The notes below the pieces were generated by a model, which was not told the DNA's origin, ran no database searches, and worked only from the letters and a program-made list of their open reading frames with translations. Below are positions 6,933-14,116 of a stretch of 20,507 bases of DNA, piece after piece. The position numbers and the translations under genes are program-made. Positions within the stretch are counted from its first letter, which is position 1, and every line of letters starts with the position of its first letter. This stretch comes from Pseudomonadota bacterium (GTDB lineage: Bacteria > Desulfobacterota > BSN033 > WVXP01 > G020346125), in NCBI GenBank assembly GCA_030608745.1, contig JAUWDQ010000010.1, positions 1-20,507 on the forward strand. The letters run 5' to 3'.

Positions 6933-8150
6933 ATGGGCAAGAAGACTGATAAGACACCTCGGGGTTTGAAGGAGGAAATGAGGGATTATAGGGAGAAGTT
7001 GTTGGAGGTCAGTCGTAAAGCCTCGCGATGCGGCCGATCGTTGAAACAGAGGGAAGGGGAAGTCCGTGATTTGCAGAAGACCCTAACGAAGTTGGTGACG
7101 CTGACGGAATTGAGTCGAATACTCAATTCCACCCTGGAACCCGGAACGGTGAGGAGGAGGGCCATGCAGGCGGCAACGGAGTTGATGGAAGCCGAGGTGG
7201 GATCCTTATTGCTCATCGATGAGGAGACCAACCAGCTTTACTTCGAGGTCGCCCTTGGTGATAAGGAGGAAGCCGTAAAGACGTTTCAGTTGAAGATGGG
7301 GGAGGGAATTGCCGGATGGGTTGCTCAACATGGTGAACCCCTCATCGTCCGTGATGTCCAAAGCGACCCCAGGTTTTTTAGAGATGTGGATAAAAAATCC
7401 AAATTTACGACGAAAAATGTCATCTGCGTTCCCATCAAGGTGAAGGAAAAGACCGTTGGGGTCCTGGAGGCTATCAACAAATTGGATGGTGGAGCCTTTT
7501 CGGAGGAGGACTTAAGCCTTTTCGAATCCCTGGCGGATCAGGTGGCCGTTGCCTTGGATAATGCCCGTCTGCTGGCCGAGATCGAGGAGCTATTCTTTCA
7601 AACGGCTATGTCCTTGGCCGATGCTATCGAAAAGAGGGATCCCTATACCGGGGGGCATACCAAGCGCGTGACTACGTATTCCCTGGCCATCGCGGAGCAG
7701 ATCGACATGGATCCGAACGAGGTGCGGTGGTTGAAGTTCGCTGCCATTCTCCATGATATCGGAAAGATAGGGGTCGAGGATCAAATCTTAAGGAAGCCCG
7801 ATAAATTGAATGAGGAGGAATACGATCAAATGAAGCAACATACCTTGATGGGTGCTGAGATCATCGGGCATATCAAGCAGCTTCATTCGATTATCCCCGG
7901 ACTAAAATACCATCATGAAAAGGTCGACGGAAAGGGATACCCAGAAGGCCTTGCGGATGGTTATATTCCCCTCATCGCAAAGATCGTAGCCGTAGCCGAC
8001 ACCTTTGATGCTATGACCTCGGATAGGCCTTATCGAAAGGCTCTGTTGAAGGAGGAGGCCTTCGATGAACTTCGAAGATCCTGCGGAACCCAATTCGACA
8101 AGGTATTAGTGGATGCGTTTATCAAGGCCTTTGAGACGGGAAAGACATGA
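6933..8150 (+). CDS. GAF and HD-GYP domain cyclic-di-GMP phosphodiesterase
   Basis: Predicted cytoplasmic sensor enzyme that hydrolyses cyclic di-GMP. Residues about 12-60 are a basic/acidic coiled coil. A GAF sensory domain spans about 65-212 (VGSLLLIDEETNQLYFEV, GEGIAGWVAQHGEPLIV). The HD-GYP domain spans about 218-402. The metal and catalytic motifs are complete: H241 in GGHTKRV, HDIGK at 274-278, H303, HHEKVDGKGYP (327-337) and DTFDAMTSDRPYR. There is no membrane segment or receiver domain, so the signal is likely a small cytoplasmic ligand or a partner. ATG 6933 has only a distant G-rich ribosome-binding site. ATG 6978 has AGGAGG only 2 nt away and is less likely. The gene stands alone. 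Confidence 0.92.
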   Translation: MGKKTDKTPRGLKEEMRDYREKLLEVSRKASRCGRSLKQREGEVRDLQKTLTKLVTLTELSRILNSTLEPGTVRRRAMQAATELMEAEVGSLLLIDEETNQLYFEVALGDKEEAVKTFQLKMGEGIAGWVAQHGEPLIVRDVQSDPRFFRDVDKKSKFTTKNVICVPIKVKEKTVGVLEAINKLDGGAFSEEDLSLFESLADQVAVALDNARLLAEIEELFFQTAMSLADAIEKRDPYTGGHTKRVTTYSLAIAEQIDMDPNEVRWLKFAAILHDIGKIGVEDQILRKPDKLNEEEYDQMKQHTLMGAEIIGHIKQLHSIIPGLKYHHEKVDGKGYPEGLADGYIPLIAKIVAVADTFDAMTSDRPYRKALLKEEAFDELRRSCGTQFDKVLVDAFIKAFETGKT

Positions 8151-8406
8151 GATGCTGACCATTGTCCCCCCTAACCCACACCCCCCAAATCGGCTCTGTA
8201 TCGACAATACGTGCGTCGAGGACAGATTACCTTCAGGAGCGGTTTCTAAACAAGCCAGGACTTGCCTTTAGCCGGCCTCTGTGTCCCCTATCTCCTCACG
8301 TCGCTCATTTCCATAAGCCTTGATGGCCTGAGGGATCCCCAGAGGGGAAAGGATCCGCTTTGAGTCTCGGGAGAGATTTGTATTGCTAACGGGGTTGGAT
8401 TTGATA

Positions 8407-8450
8407 TGTATTTCTAACACGTAACGGAACTTGTTACGTATAGAAACGCA
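8407..8450. repeat. Long imperfect inverted repeat
   Basis: TTTCTAACACGTAAC (8411-8425) pairs with GTTACGTATAGAAA (8433-8446) around a 7-nt loop, with one bulge and one mismatch. Further partial pairing reaches 8407/8450. There is no T run after it on either side, so it is not a standard terminator. It could be an operator or a structured RNA or DNA element. Confidence 0.6.
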
Positions 8451-8561
8451 AATAGATAATATCAGAATATCAAGGTCCAAGTTTCGGAGGGTTTTCCCAC
8501 TGGACTCCTCTCCCCGATCTCTATAAAGTCTGCTATCAGAATGTGGCACTATGTGGTATAT

Positions 8562-8590
8562 TTGACATTGGCCCTTTTTTGCCACAATAT
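8562..8590 (+). promoter_or_regulatory. Weak candidate promoter for the Smr gene
   Basis: TTGACA (8562-8567) is followed after 17 bp by CAATAT (8585-8590). The -35 is perfect but the -10 is poor. It lies about 57 bp ahead of the Smr start. Confidence 0.3.
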
Positions 8591-8646
8591 CTTCGGAAAT
8601 TGGCTCCAGTAGCCACACAATAAGCGGCCCAGAGGGCCCCATTTGG

Positions 8647-8940
8647 ATGATGCGGAAAGACCATCATTCCCAGGACCCAATAAGGATTCCCATCGAGAAT
8701 AGCATAGACCTGCATACCTTTTCCCCCAAGGAGATCCCATCCCTCCTGGAGGAATACCTAAAGGAGTGCATAAAGGCAGGGATTTACGAGGTGAGGATCA
8801 TTCACGGCAAGGGGATGGGATATCAGCGCCAAAGGGTCCATTCCTTTCTCTCAAAATCCTCCCTGGTTCTATCCTTCTCCATAGCCCCCTCCACCTCAGG
8901 TGGGTGGGGGTCTACCATCGCCCTTTTGCGCAGGAAGTGA
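8647..8940 (+). CDS. Minimal Smr-domain protein
   Basis: A 97-residue protein that is almost only a Smr (small MutS-related) domain, a fold linked to nucleic-acid nicking or binding. Visible elements are IDLHTFSPKEI (20-30, the DLH motif), RIIHGKGMGYQRQRV (51-64) and the C-terminal GGWGSTIALL. Two signature positions differ from the usual: LDLHG reads IDLHT, and the LR of HGxGxGxLR reads QR. Nuclease activity may therefore be altered. ATG 8647 (next codon also ATG) has no strong ribosome-binding site. It lies 79 nt before the MrfA-like helicase on the same strand, suggesting but not proving a nucleic-acid-metabolism neighbourhood. Confidence 0.78.
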   Translation: MMRKDHHSQDPIRIPIENSIDLHTFSPKEIPSLLEEYLKECIKAGIYEVRIIHGKGMGYQRQRVHSFLSKSSLVLSFSIAPSTSGGWGSTIALLRRK

Positions 8941-8952
8941 ATCGGATTTCCA

Positions 8953-8981
8953 TTGACATCCCGATGCAAAAGGGATATAAA
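8953..8981 (+). promoter_or_regulatory. Sigma-70 promoter of the mrfAB pair
   Basis: TTGACA (8953-8958), 17 bp, TATAAA (8976-8981): a perfect -35 and a 5/6 -10 with ideal spacing. Transcription would start near 8988. The 10-bp palindrome TTCAATTGAA (8991-9000) lies right after it and could be an operator. Confidence 0.72.
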
Positions 8982-9019
8982 TTCAAAGGGTTCAATTGAA
9001 TTAATTTGAGGTGAAACGG

Positions 9020-11392
9020 GTGTCCATCGGAGAAGTGATTAAAGGGTGGAATTCCTCAAAGGAGATTGCGCCGTGCATTGTCCATATGGAGAGGTTGGAG
9101 GGAAGGGGGGGAGTGTATGTAGCCATCCCAGATTTCATTGATAGGAGGTTGATGGATGCCCTTAGAAAGGGGGGGATAAAGCAGCTCTTTTCCCACCAGG
9201 GGACGGCCCTTGAGGCAATCCGTGCTGGAAAGGATATCGTGGTGGTCACGCCTACGGCTTCGGGAAAGACCCTCTGCTATAACCTTCCCATTCTCAATGA
9301 TAAGCTGAGGGATCCATCCGTTAGGGCCATCTATCTCTTTCCCACAAAGGCACTATCCCAAGATCAGATGGTTGAGCTTCAGGGGTTGATCGAGGCGGCG
9401 GCAGAACCCATCAGTACTTTCACCTATGACGGAGATACCCCGCAGGATGCTCGAAGGGCCATTCGGGCCAAAGGGGACATCGTTATCACCAATCCGGACA
9501 TGCTTCATACAGGTATCCTTCCCCACCATACGAAATGGATCACGCTCTTTCAAAACCTGAAATACGTCGTCATCGATGAACTTCACACCTATCGCGGTAT
9601 ATTCGGTTCGCACATGACCAACGTACTCCGGAGGTTGAGGCGGATCTGCGATTTCTATGGCTCGAGGCCGCAGTTTATCTGTTGTTCTGCAACCATTGCC
9701 AACCCCGGGGAGTTGGCGGAGAAGCTGGTTGAGCGCCCAGTGGAGCTCATCGACCAAAACGGGGCCCCCTCTTCGGAAAAACTCTTCCTCTTTTACAACC
9801 CCCCGGTAGTTAACGAGGAACTGGGTATTCGGGGAAGCCATATCGGTGCCGCAAGGAACCTCTCTTACCCGTTTATCGAAAGGGGAATTCAGACCATCGT
9901 CTTTGGCACCAGTAGGCTCAACGTAGAGGTTCTCACCAAATACCTGAAAGACCGTGTGGAAGGGGAAAAAGGGAATAGGGATATCGTCAGGGGATACCGG
10001 GGGGGATATCTTCCCAGGGCCCGAAGGGACATCGAGAAGGGACTCAAGAAGGGAGAGGTGCTGGGGGTTGTTACCACCAATGCCCTGGAGTTGGGAATTG
10101 ACATCGGAAGGTTGGATGTTTGCATTATCGCTGGGTACCCGGGAACCATTGCCAGTACATGGCAGCAGGCGGGGAGGGCGGGGAGGCGATCTGGCCTTTC
10201 CCTGGCGGTTTTGATCGGGCGAAGCCTCCCCCTGGATCAATTCCTCATGGAGAACCCGGACTATTTCTTTGGGAAGTCCCCCGAACATGGCCTCATCAAC
10301 CCCGATAACCTGCTCATCCTTCTAAGCCACATCAAGTGTGCGGCATTCGAGCTTCCCTTCAAGGATGGGGAGACCTTCGGGAGGGAGAATCTCCACGAGA
10401 TACTGGAGTATCTGCAGGAAAAAGGGGTTGTCCATCATACGGGGGATCGTTGGCACTGGATGCAGGATGTCTATCCGGCCGACGGGATTAATTTGAGGAG
10501 CGTATCGGAGGAAAACTTCCTGGTCGTCGATATCACCGGGAGCCCCAAGGGCAAAGTCATCGGCGAGGTCGATTTCACCAGTGCCCATACTACCTTGTAC
10601 GGAGGGGCTATCTATATTTCCGAGTCGGAACTCTACCAGGTTGAGAAGCTCGACTATGAGAACCGAAAGGCCTACGTAAGAAGGAGCAAGGCGGACTACT
10701 ACACCGATGCCATAAGCTACACCGACGTTTCTATCTTGGAAGGGTTCGAGGAAAAGAGGGAATGCGGGACCTCGGTCGAACATGGGGAGGTAGCCGTGTC
10801 TACCAAGGTGGTGGGTTATAAGAAGATCAAATTTTATACCTCGGAGAATGTGGGTTACGGCAAAGTCGTCCTCCCCGATCAGCAGATGCATACCACCTCA
10901 TATTGGCTCACCTTTCCGAGAAGGATGTTGGAAGATATGCCCTTCAACCGGTGGCAAATTATCGACGGCATACTGGGGATGGCATATGCTCTACACTATA
11001 TCGCTTCCCTTCATCTCATGTGCGACATCAACGATATCCAGCGGAGCGTGGGGGATCGAGGAGCCCGCTGGTTTGCAAGGTTATCCCGGGAGAGCAGGGG
11101 CGTTTACAAATCCAGGACCGGGATGGAGGAAGTTGCCATAGATGGGATCGATCCCTTCGAGCCTACCCTCTTCATTTACGATAATTATCCAGGGGGGATA
11201 GGGTTGAGCCCGCAGCTTTTCGACGGACATCGGGAGATCTTGGAGAATACCCTGAGGCTGATCTCCCGTTGTGAGTGTCGATCCGGATGTCCATCATGTG
11301 TTGGACCCACCGGGCAATTGGGGACCAAATCCAAAGGGATAGCCCTATCCTTGCTTGAAAGGGCGTTGGAGGACGGTGAAGATAAGGGATAA
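9020..11392 (+). CDS. mrfA: MrfA/YprA-type DEAD-box helicase with DUF1998 zinc site
   Basis: Predicted ATP-dependent DNA helicase. In B. subtilis the equivalent MrfA acts with MrfB in repair of mitomycin-type damage. RecA domain 1 has Walker A TPTASGKT (77-84), DELH (186-189) and SAT (223-225). RecA domain 2 has TNALELGID and QQAGRAGRR. The C-terminal DUF1998-type region ends in a four-cysteine cluster, C751, C753, C757 and C760 (CECRSGCPSCVG), the likely metal site. At 790 residues it is slightly longer than YprA (about 750). GTG 9020 is preferred to GTG 9011 because GAGGTG (9008-9013) sits 6 nt before it. The exonuclease gene overlaps or abuts its 3' end, so the two are translationally coupled. 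The symbol is given by family and gene order. The repair role here is inferred. Confidence 0.9.
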   Translation: MSIGEVIKGWNSSKEIAPCIVHMERLEGRGGVYVAIPDFIDRRLMDALRKGGIKQLFSHQGTALEAIRAGKDIVVVTPTASGKTLCYNLPILNDKLRDPSVRAIYLFPTKALSQDQMVELQGLIEAAAEPISTFTYDGDTPQDARRAIRAKGDIVITNPDMLHTGILPHHTKWITLFQNLKYVVIDELHTYRGIFGSHMTNVLRRLRRICDFYGSRPQFICCSATIANPGELAEKLVERPVELIDQNGAPSSEKLFLFYNPPVVNEELGIRGSHIGAARNLSYPFIERGIQTIVFGTSRLNVEVLTKYLKDRVEGEKGNRDIVRGYRGGYLPRARRDIEKGLKKGEVLGVVTTNALELGIDIGRLDVCIIAGYPGTIASTWQQAGRAGRRSGLSLAVLIGRSLPLDQFLMENPDYFFGKSPEHGLINPDNLLILLSHIKCAAFELPFKDGETFGRENLHEILEYLQEKGVVHHTGDRWHWMQDVYPADGINLRSVSEENFLVVDITGSPKGKVIGEVDFTSAHTTLYGGAIYISESELYQVEKLDYENRKAYVRRSKADYYTDAISYTDVSILEGFEEKRECGTSVEHGEVAVSTKVVGYKKIKFYTSENVGYGKVVLPDQQMHTTSYWLTFPRRMLEDMPFNRWQIIDGILGMAYALHYIASLHLMCDINDIQRSVGDRGARWFARLSRESRGVYKSRTGMEEVAIDGIDPFEPTLFIYDNYPGGIGLSPQLFDGHREILENTLRLISRCECRSGCPSCVGPTGQLGTKSKGIALSLLERALEDGEDKG

Positions 11393-12680
11393 ATTGGATT
11401 CCCTCTCCCTCCGGAAAGGGGATGGGGAGGGGGAGAGGCGCGCAGTGCTATCCGATTTAAGGAGACGGTTGGATCGCCTCTCTGACCCGAGGAGGCCCGG
11501 GGCGACCGCCGACGGATATGCCCCTCCGGGGAGAGCCATTGAGGGACTGGTGGATGGGCAGTTCCTTTCCACCCCCTTTGGAATGATCTTCGTGGCAAGG
11601 GAGACCTATGGTTCCGGGTATCGGCACGGGGGGATCCTTCTGGGAGAGCTGTTGGAAGTCCCCCCGTACCCAGCCCATCTCATAACAAGGGACGAAAGGC
11701 TTAGGGATATCGATTTTACCAGGACCCTCTTTTTAGATACGGAAACGACGGGGTTATCGGGGGGCACGGGAACATACACTTTTATGGTTGGAGTGGGCTC
11801 TTTTCAAGGGGGAGGGTTTACCGTTCAACAGTTCTTCATGCGAAATCATTCTGAGGAGGAGGCCATGCTCTTCCTATTGGGAGAGCTCTTGGATCATTAC
11901 GATTTTCTGGTAACCTTCAACGGAAAGAATTTCGATATCCCCCTTTTGGAGACCCGGTTTATCCTTTCAAGGTTCAACGTCCCCTTTGCCGATAAGGCGC
12001 ATTACGACCTGGTGTACCCGTCGAGGAAGATCTGGAGAAGGGTATGTCATAACTGTCGATTGATCACTTTGGAGGCCCAATTGTTGGACATTAATCGTGG
12101 GGACGATATTCCATCGGAGTTAATCCCCTATCTCTATTTCGATTTCGTTAGGACGGGGGATGCAGGAAAGATCAGCCGTGTCTTTTATCACAACCGGATG
12201 GATATCCTTTCAATGGTGACCTTGGCCCATCGAATCCATTTGACCTACCACGACCCTTCGGCGTTCCATCCGAGAAAAGGAATCGAGCATGTGGTCCTCG
12301 GGAAGTTGTTCATGGAACACGGAATGATTGAGAAGGCTACCGGATGCCTCGAAGAGGCCCTGAAGCGCTGTGATGAGCCATTCCAGTGGGAAGCCATGGA
12401 GTTTCTCTCTTTGGCATATAAGCGGAGAGGTCTGTGGGAAAGGAGCGCTGCCCTCTGGGAGGATATGATCTCTTGGGACGGGAGCCGGAGTTCCTTTCCC
12501 TATGTGGAGCTGGCCAAGCACTACGAACACCGCGTCAAAGACTATTCGAAGGCCCTGGAGATGGTTCGAAGGGCTGTTGAGATGGTGGACTGCTTTGGCT
12601 TTTCCGAGAGAGAAGCCCTCCTCCACAGGCAGAGAAGGGTCACAAGAAAGGAGAAAAGGGTCCGCCGCAGTACCGTGTAA
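11376..12680 (+). CDS. mrfB: MrfB/YprB-type DEDDh exonuclease with TPR-like tail
   Basis: Predicted 3'-5' exonuclease working with the upstream helicase. The RNase H-like fold carries the DEDDh set: D121 and E123 in LFLDTETTGL, D187 in FNGKNFDIPLLETRF, and H272 with D276 in YHNRMDI. The spacing is what I expect for YprB/MrfB. Residues about 290-400 form TPR-like helices (HVVLGKLFMEHGMIEKATGCL and following), also typical of the family. The tail is very basic (RRVTRKEKRVRR). GTG 11376 follows GGAGG at 11368-11372 and overlaps the helicase end by 17 nt. TTG 11355 and TTG 11394 are alternatives in the same frame. The start is the least certain part. The adjacency with MrfA strongly supports the call. 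Confidence 0.88.
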   Translation: MKIRDKLDSLSLRKGDGEGERRAVLSDLRRRLDRLSDPRRPGATADGYAPPGRAIEGLVDGQFLSTPFGMIFVARETYGSGYRHGGILLGELLEVPPYPAHLITRDERLRDIDFTRTLFLDTETTGLSGGTGTYTFMVGVGSFQGGGFTVQQFFMRNHSEEEAMLFLLGELLDHYDFLVTFNGKNFDIPLLETRFILSRFNVPFADKAHYDLVYPSRKIWRRVCHNCRLITLEAQLLDINRGDDIPSELIPYLYFDFVRTGDAGKISRVFYHNRMDILSMVTLAHRIHLTYHDPSAFHPRKGIEHVVLGKLFMEHGMIEKATGCLEEALKRCDEPFQWEAMEFLSLAYKRRGLWERSAALWEDMISWDGSRSSFPYVELAKHYEHRVKDYSKALEMVRRAVEMVDCFGFSEREALLHRQRRVTRKEKRVRRSTV

Positions 12681-13140
12681 GGACTTCCTCTCACTCTTTC
12701 CTTCCCCTTTCTGCTCTCCCTCCATGCGTATCCCATCTTTCCATCACATTACGTTCGGACAACGGTGTTCTGCGGTGTCTGGGGAATATCTGCTATCGAT
12801 TTAAGATTGTCCAATTCACAGTTTCTGATTAGTTCAAACGCAAATCAATTCGTGCCAAACGAAGCCCGAGGCGTTGGAATTCCCGCAAGGCGAGATGAAA
12901 TTCGCTATTGTTGCTCAGTGGGTGAGGTTCGGATATGGACCAAGTCCCACCCGACCGAAGCCCAGCCAGCAGGTCAGCAGTGAATTCTGCGTGCATTGCC
13001 AGCAATGGGTTGTGTGAAGGCGGACGGAGCGAAGGTACAGGTTATGGAGGATGGAGATTATTGTAATTCAGCTTTTCGCAACAGCCCGTCAAGAGATGCC
13101 CCCTTCCGATTAGCTATCTGTGCCTTGATTAAAAAGGATC
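12681..13140. other. Gene-poor gap before the catabolic operon
   Basis: About 460 bp without a recognisable gene or RNA. The first 40 bases are pyrimidine-rich (CTCACTCTTTCCTTCCCC). A 40-codon ATG frame at 12895-13017 has no family signature. The stretch separates the repair pair from the IclR-controlled block. Confidence 0.5.
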
Positions 13141-13169
13141 TTGACAAGAGTTAATTTTCCGAATATCTT
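13141..13169 (+). promoter_or_regulatory. Sigma-70 promoter of the iclR-led operon
   Basis: TTGACA (13141-13146), a 17-bp spacer, then TATCTT (13164-13169). Transcription would begin near 13176, 34 nt before the regulator's ATG. Confidence 0.7.
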
Positions 13170-13189
13170 TGTTCACATTTAGGATAACT

Positions 13190-13206
13190 GTTCCACAATA
13201 TGGAAC
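13190..13206. promoter_or_regulatory. IclR-type operator (GTTCCA-N5-TGGAAC)
   Basis: A perfect 17-bp palindrome, GTTCCACAATATGGAAC, lies about 14-30 bp after the predicted start of transcription and 3 bp before the regulator's ATG. IclR-family regulators commonly bind GTTCC/GGAAC-type palindromes, so autorepression is the natural reading. The GGAA half also serves as the only visible ribosome-binding site. Confidence 0.75.
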
Positions 13207-13209
13207 CTA

Positions 13210-13953
13210 ATGAGATCGACGATCAAGGTTTTTCAGGTCCTTGAAACGCTTTGCATGGATAATCCTGCCGGTGTAGCCGAGCTCAGCAGTCGCCTTGCCG
13301 TCAAACGGAGTTCGATGCATCGTTTTCTTTCTGTCCTAACCCATCAAGGTTATGTTGAGAAGAACGCAAATACCGGGAAATATTGCGCCACATTAAAAGT
13401 TTTTCAATTGGGGGTGAGTGTAAGAAATAAACTAAGTTTAATCCATCTTGCCCGACCATACATGGAGGAGTTGGGGAGAAAATTTCATGAAACGATTAAT
13501 CTATCCTTGTTTATCGAAAATAGTGTTGTCGTAATAGACAGAGTGGAAAGTTTGGAAACATTGAGGATAGACCATGGTATTGGAAGGCGCCTACCCGCAT
13601 ACTGCACGGCCTTAGGCAAGGTATTTCTGGCTAACCTGGCAAAAGAGGAGTTAGAAAAGTATTGTGAGGAACAAAAGCTACAGGCCTTTACAAAAAGAAC
13701 GGTTACATCTTCAAAGGAGCTTAAGAGAGATTTGAAGAGTGTTAGGGAAGAAGGTTTTGCCATAGACGATCGAGAAGTCGATGACGGCATCCGTTGTATT
13801 TCGGCCCCTATACGGGATGGATCAGGGAAGGTTGTTGCCGCCATTAGCATTTCGGGACCGAGCACGCGCGTCACCCTGCAAAGATTGAAATCCTTCAAGC
13901 GGCCCATCATCAATCTTACAGCAGAGATTTCACGGAAGCTGGGCTATGGATAA
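13210..13953 (+). CDS. IclR-family transcriptional regulator
   Basis: Predicted DNA-binding regulator of the downstream catabolic genes and of itself. The N-terminal winged helix-turn-helix spans about 1-65 (IKVFQVLETL, GVAELSSRLAVKRSSMHRFLSVLTHQGYVE). The effector-binding domain spans about 75-247 and includes the family signatures LPAYCTALGKVFLA and DDREVDDGIRCISAPIRDGSGKVVAAISISGP. At 247 residues it is the usual length. ATG 13210 puts the helix-turn-helix right at the N terminus as in the family. An IclR-like palindrome lies just upstream. The ligand is unknown. Context suggests an aromatic or other 2-oxo acid, an amino acid or a hydantoin. Confidence 0.93.
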   Translation: MRSTIKVFQVLETLCMDNPAGVAELSSRLAVKRSSMHRFLSVLTHQGYVEKNANTGKYCATLKVFQLGVSVRNKLSLIHLARPYMEELGRKFHETINLSLFIENSVVVIDRVESLETLRIDHGIGRRLPAYCTALGKVFLANLAKEELEKYCEEQKLQAFTKRTVTSSKELKRDLKSVREEGFAIDDREVDDGIRCISAPIRDGSGKVVAAISISGPSTRVTLQRLKSFKRPIINLTAEISRKLGYG

Positions 13954-14116
13954 GGCGAAGGTACGGACGTGGCACTTCATCCATTGGACAGAGGTTTCGC
14001 CAGTTAATGTAGGTGAGGTTGTGATCATTCTTGGAGATGAAAGAAGAATCTTAAGTAAATAGATATAGGATGTATTATGGGTTTTACTGAAAAGGAACGC
14101 GGTGGGAGTAAACTCG

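Larger units (their letters stand above)
8151..8646. other. Gene-free region with a long inverted repeat
   Basis: Nearly 500 bp without a supported gene. A 124-codon minus-strand frame (8268-8642) shows no recognisable motif or ribosome-binding site. The notable content is the inverted repeat at 8407-8450 and a weak promoter candidate at 8562-8590. Confidence 0.5.

Noticed and set aside
8541..8557. TGGCAC in the spacer as a second sigma-54 promoter
   Set aside because: No TTGC element follows at the required 5-bp spacing.
8268..8642. 124-codon minus-strand open frame in the spacer before the Smr gene
   Set aside because: No motif and no ribosome-binding site. It spans the inverted repeat, and its composition looks non-coding.
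9353..10288. 311-codon minus-strand open frame
   Set aside because: It lies wholly antisense to the MrfA helicase, whose motifs are intact. It is Pro/Gly-rich with no family features.
13954..14001. GGCGAA/TTCGCC inverted repeat after the IclR gene as a terminator
   Set aside because: Only 6 bp of stem with a 36-nt loop and no T tract. Read-through into the synthetase gene is more likely.
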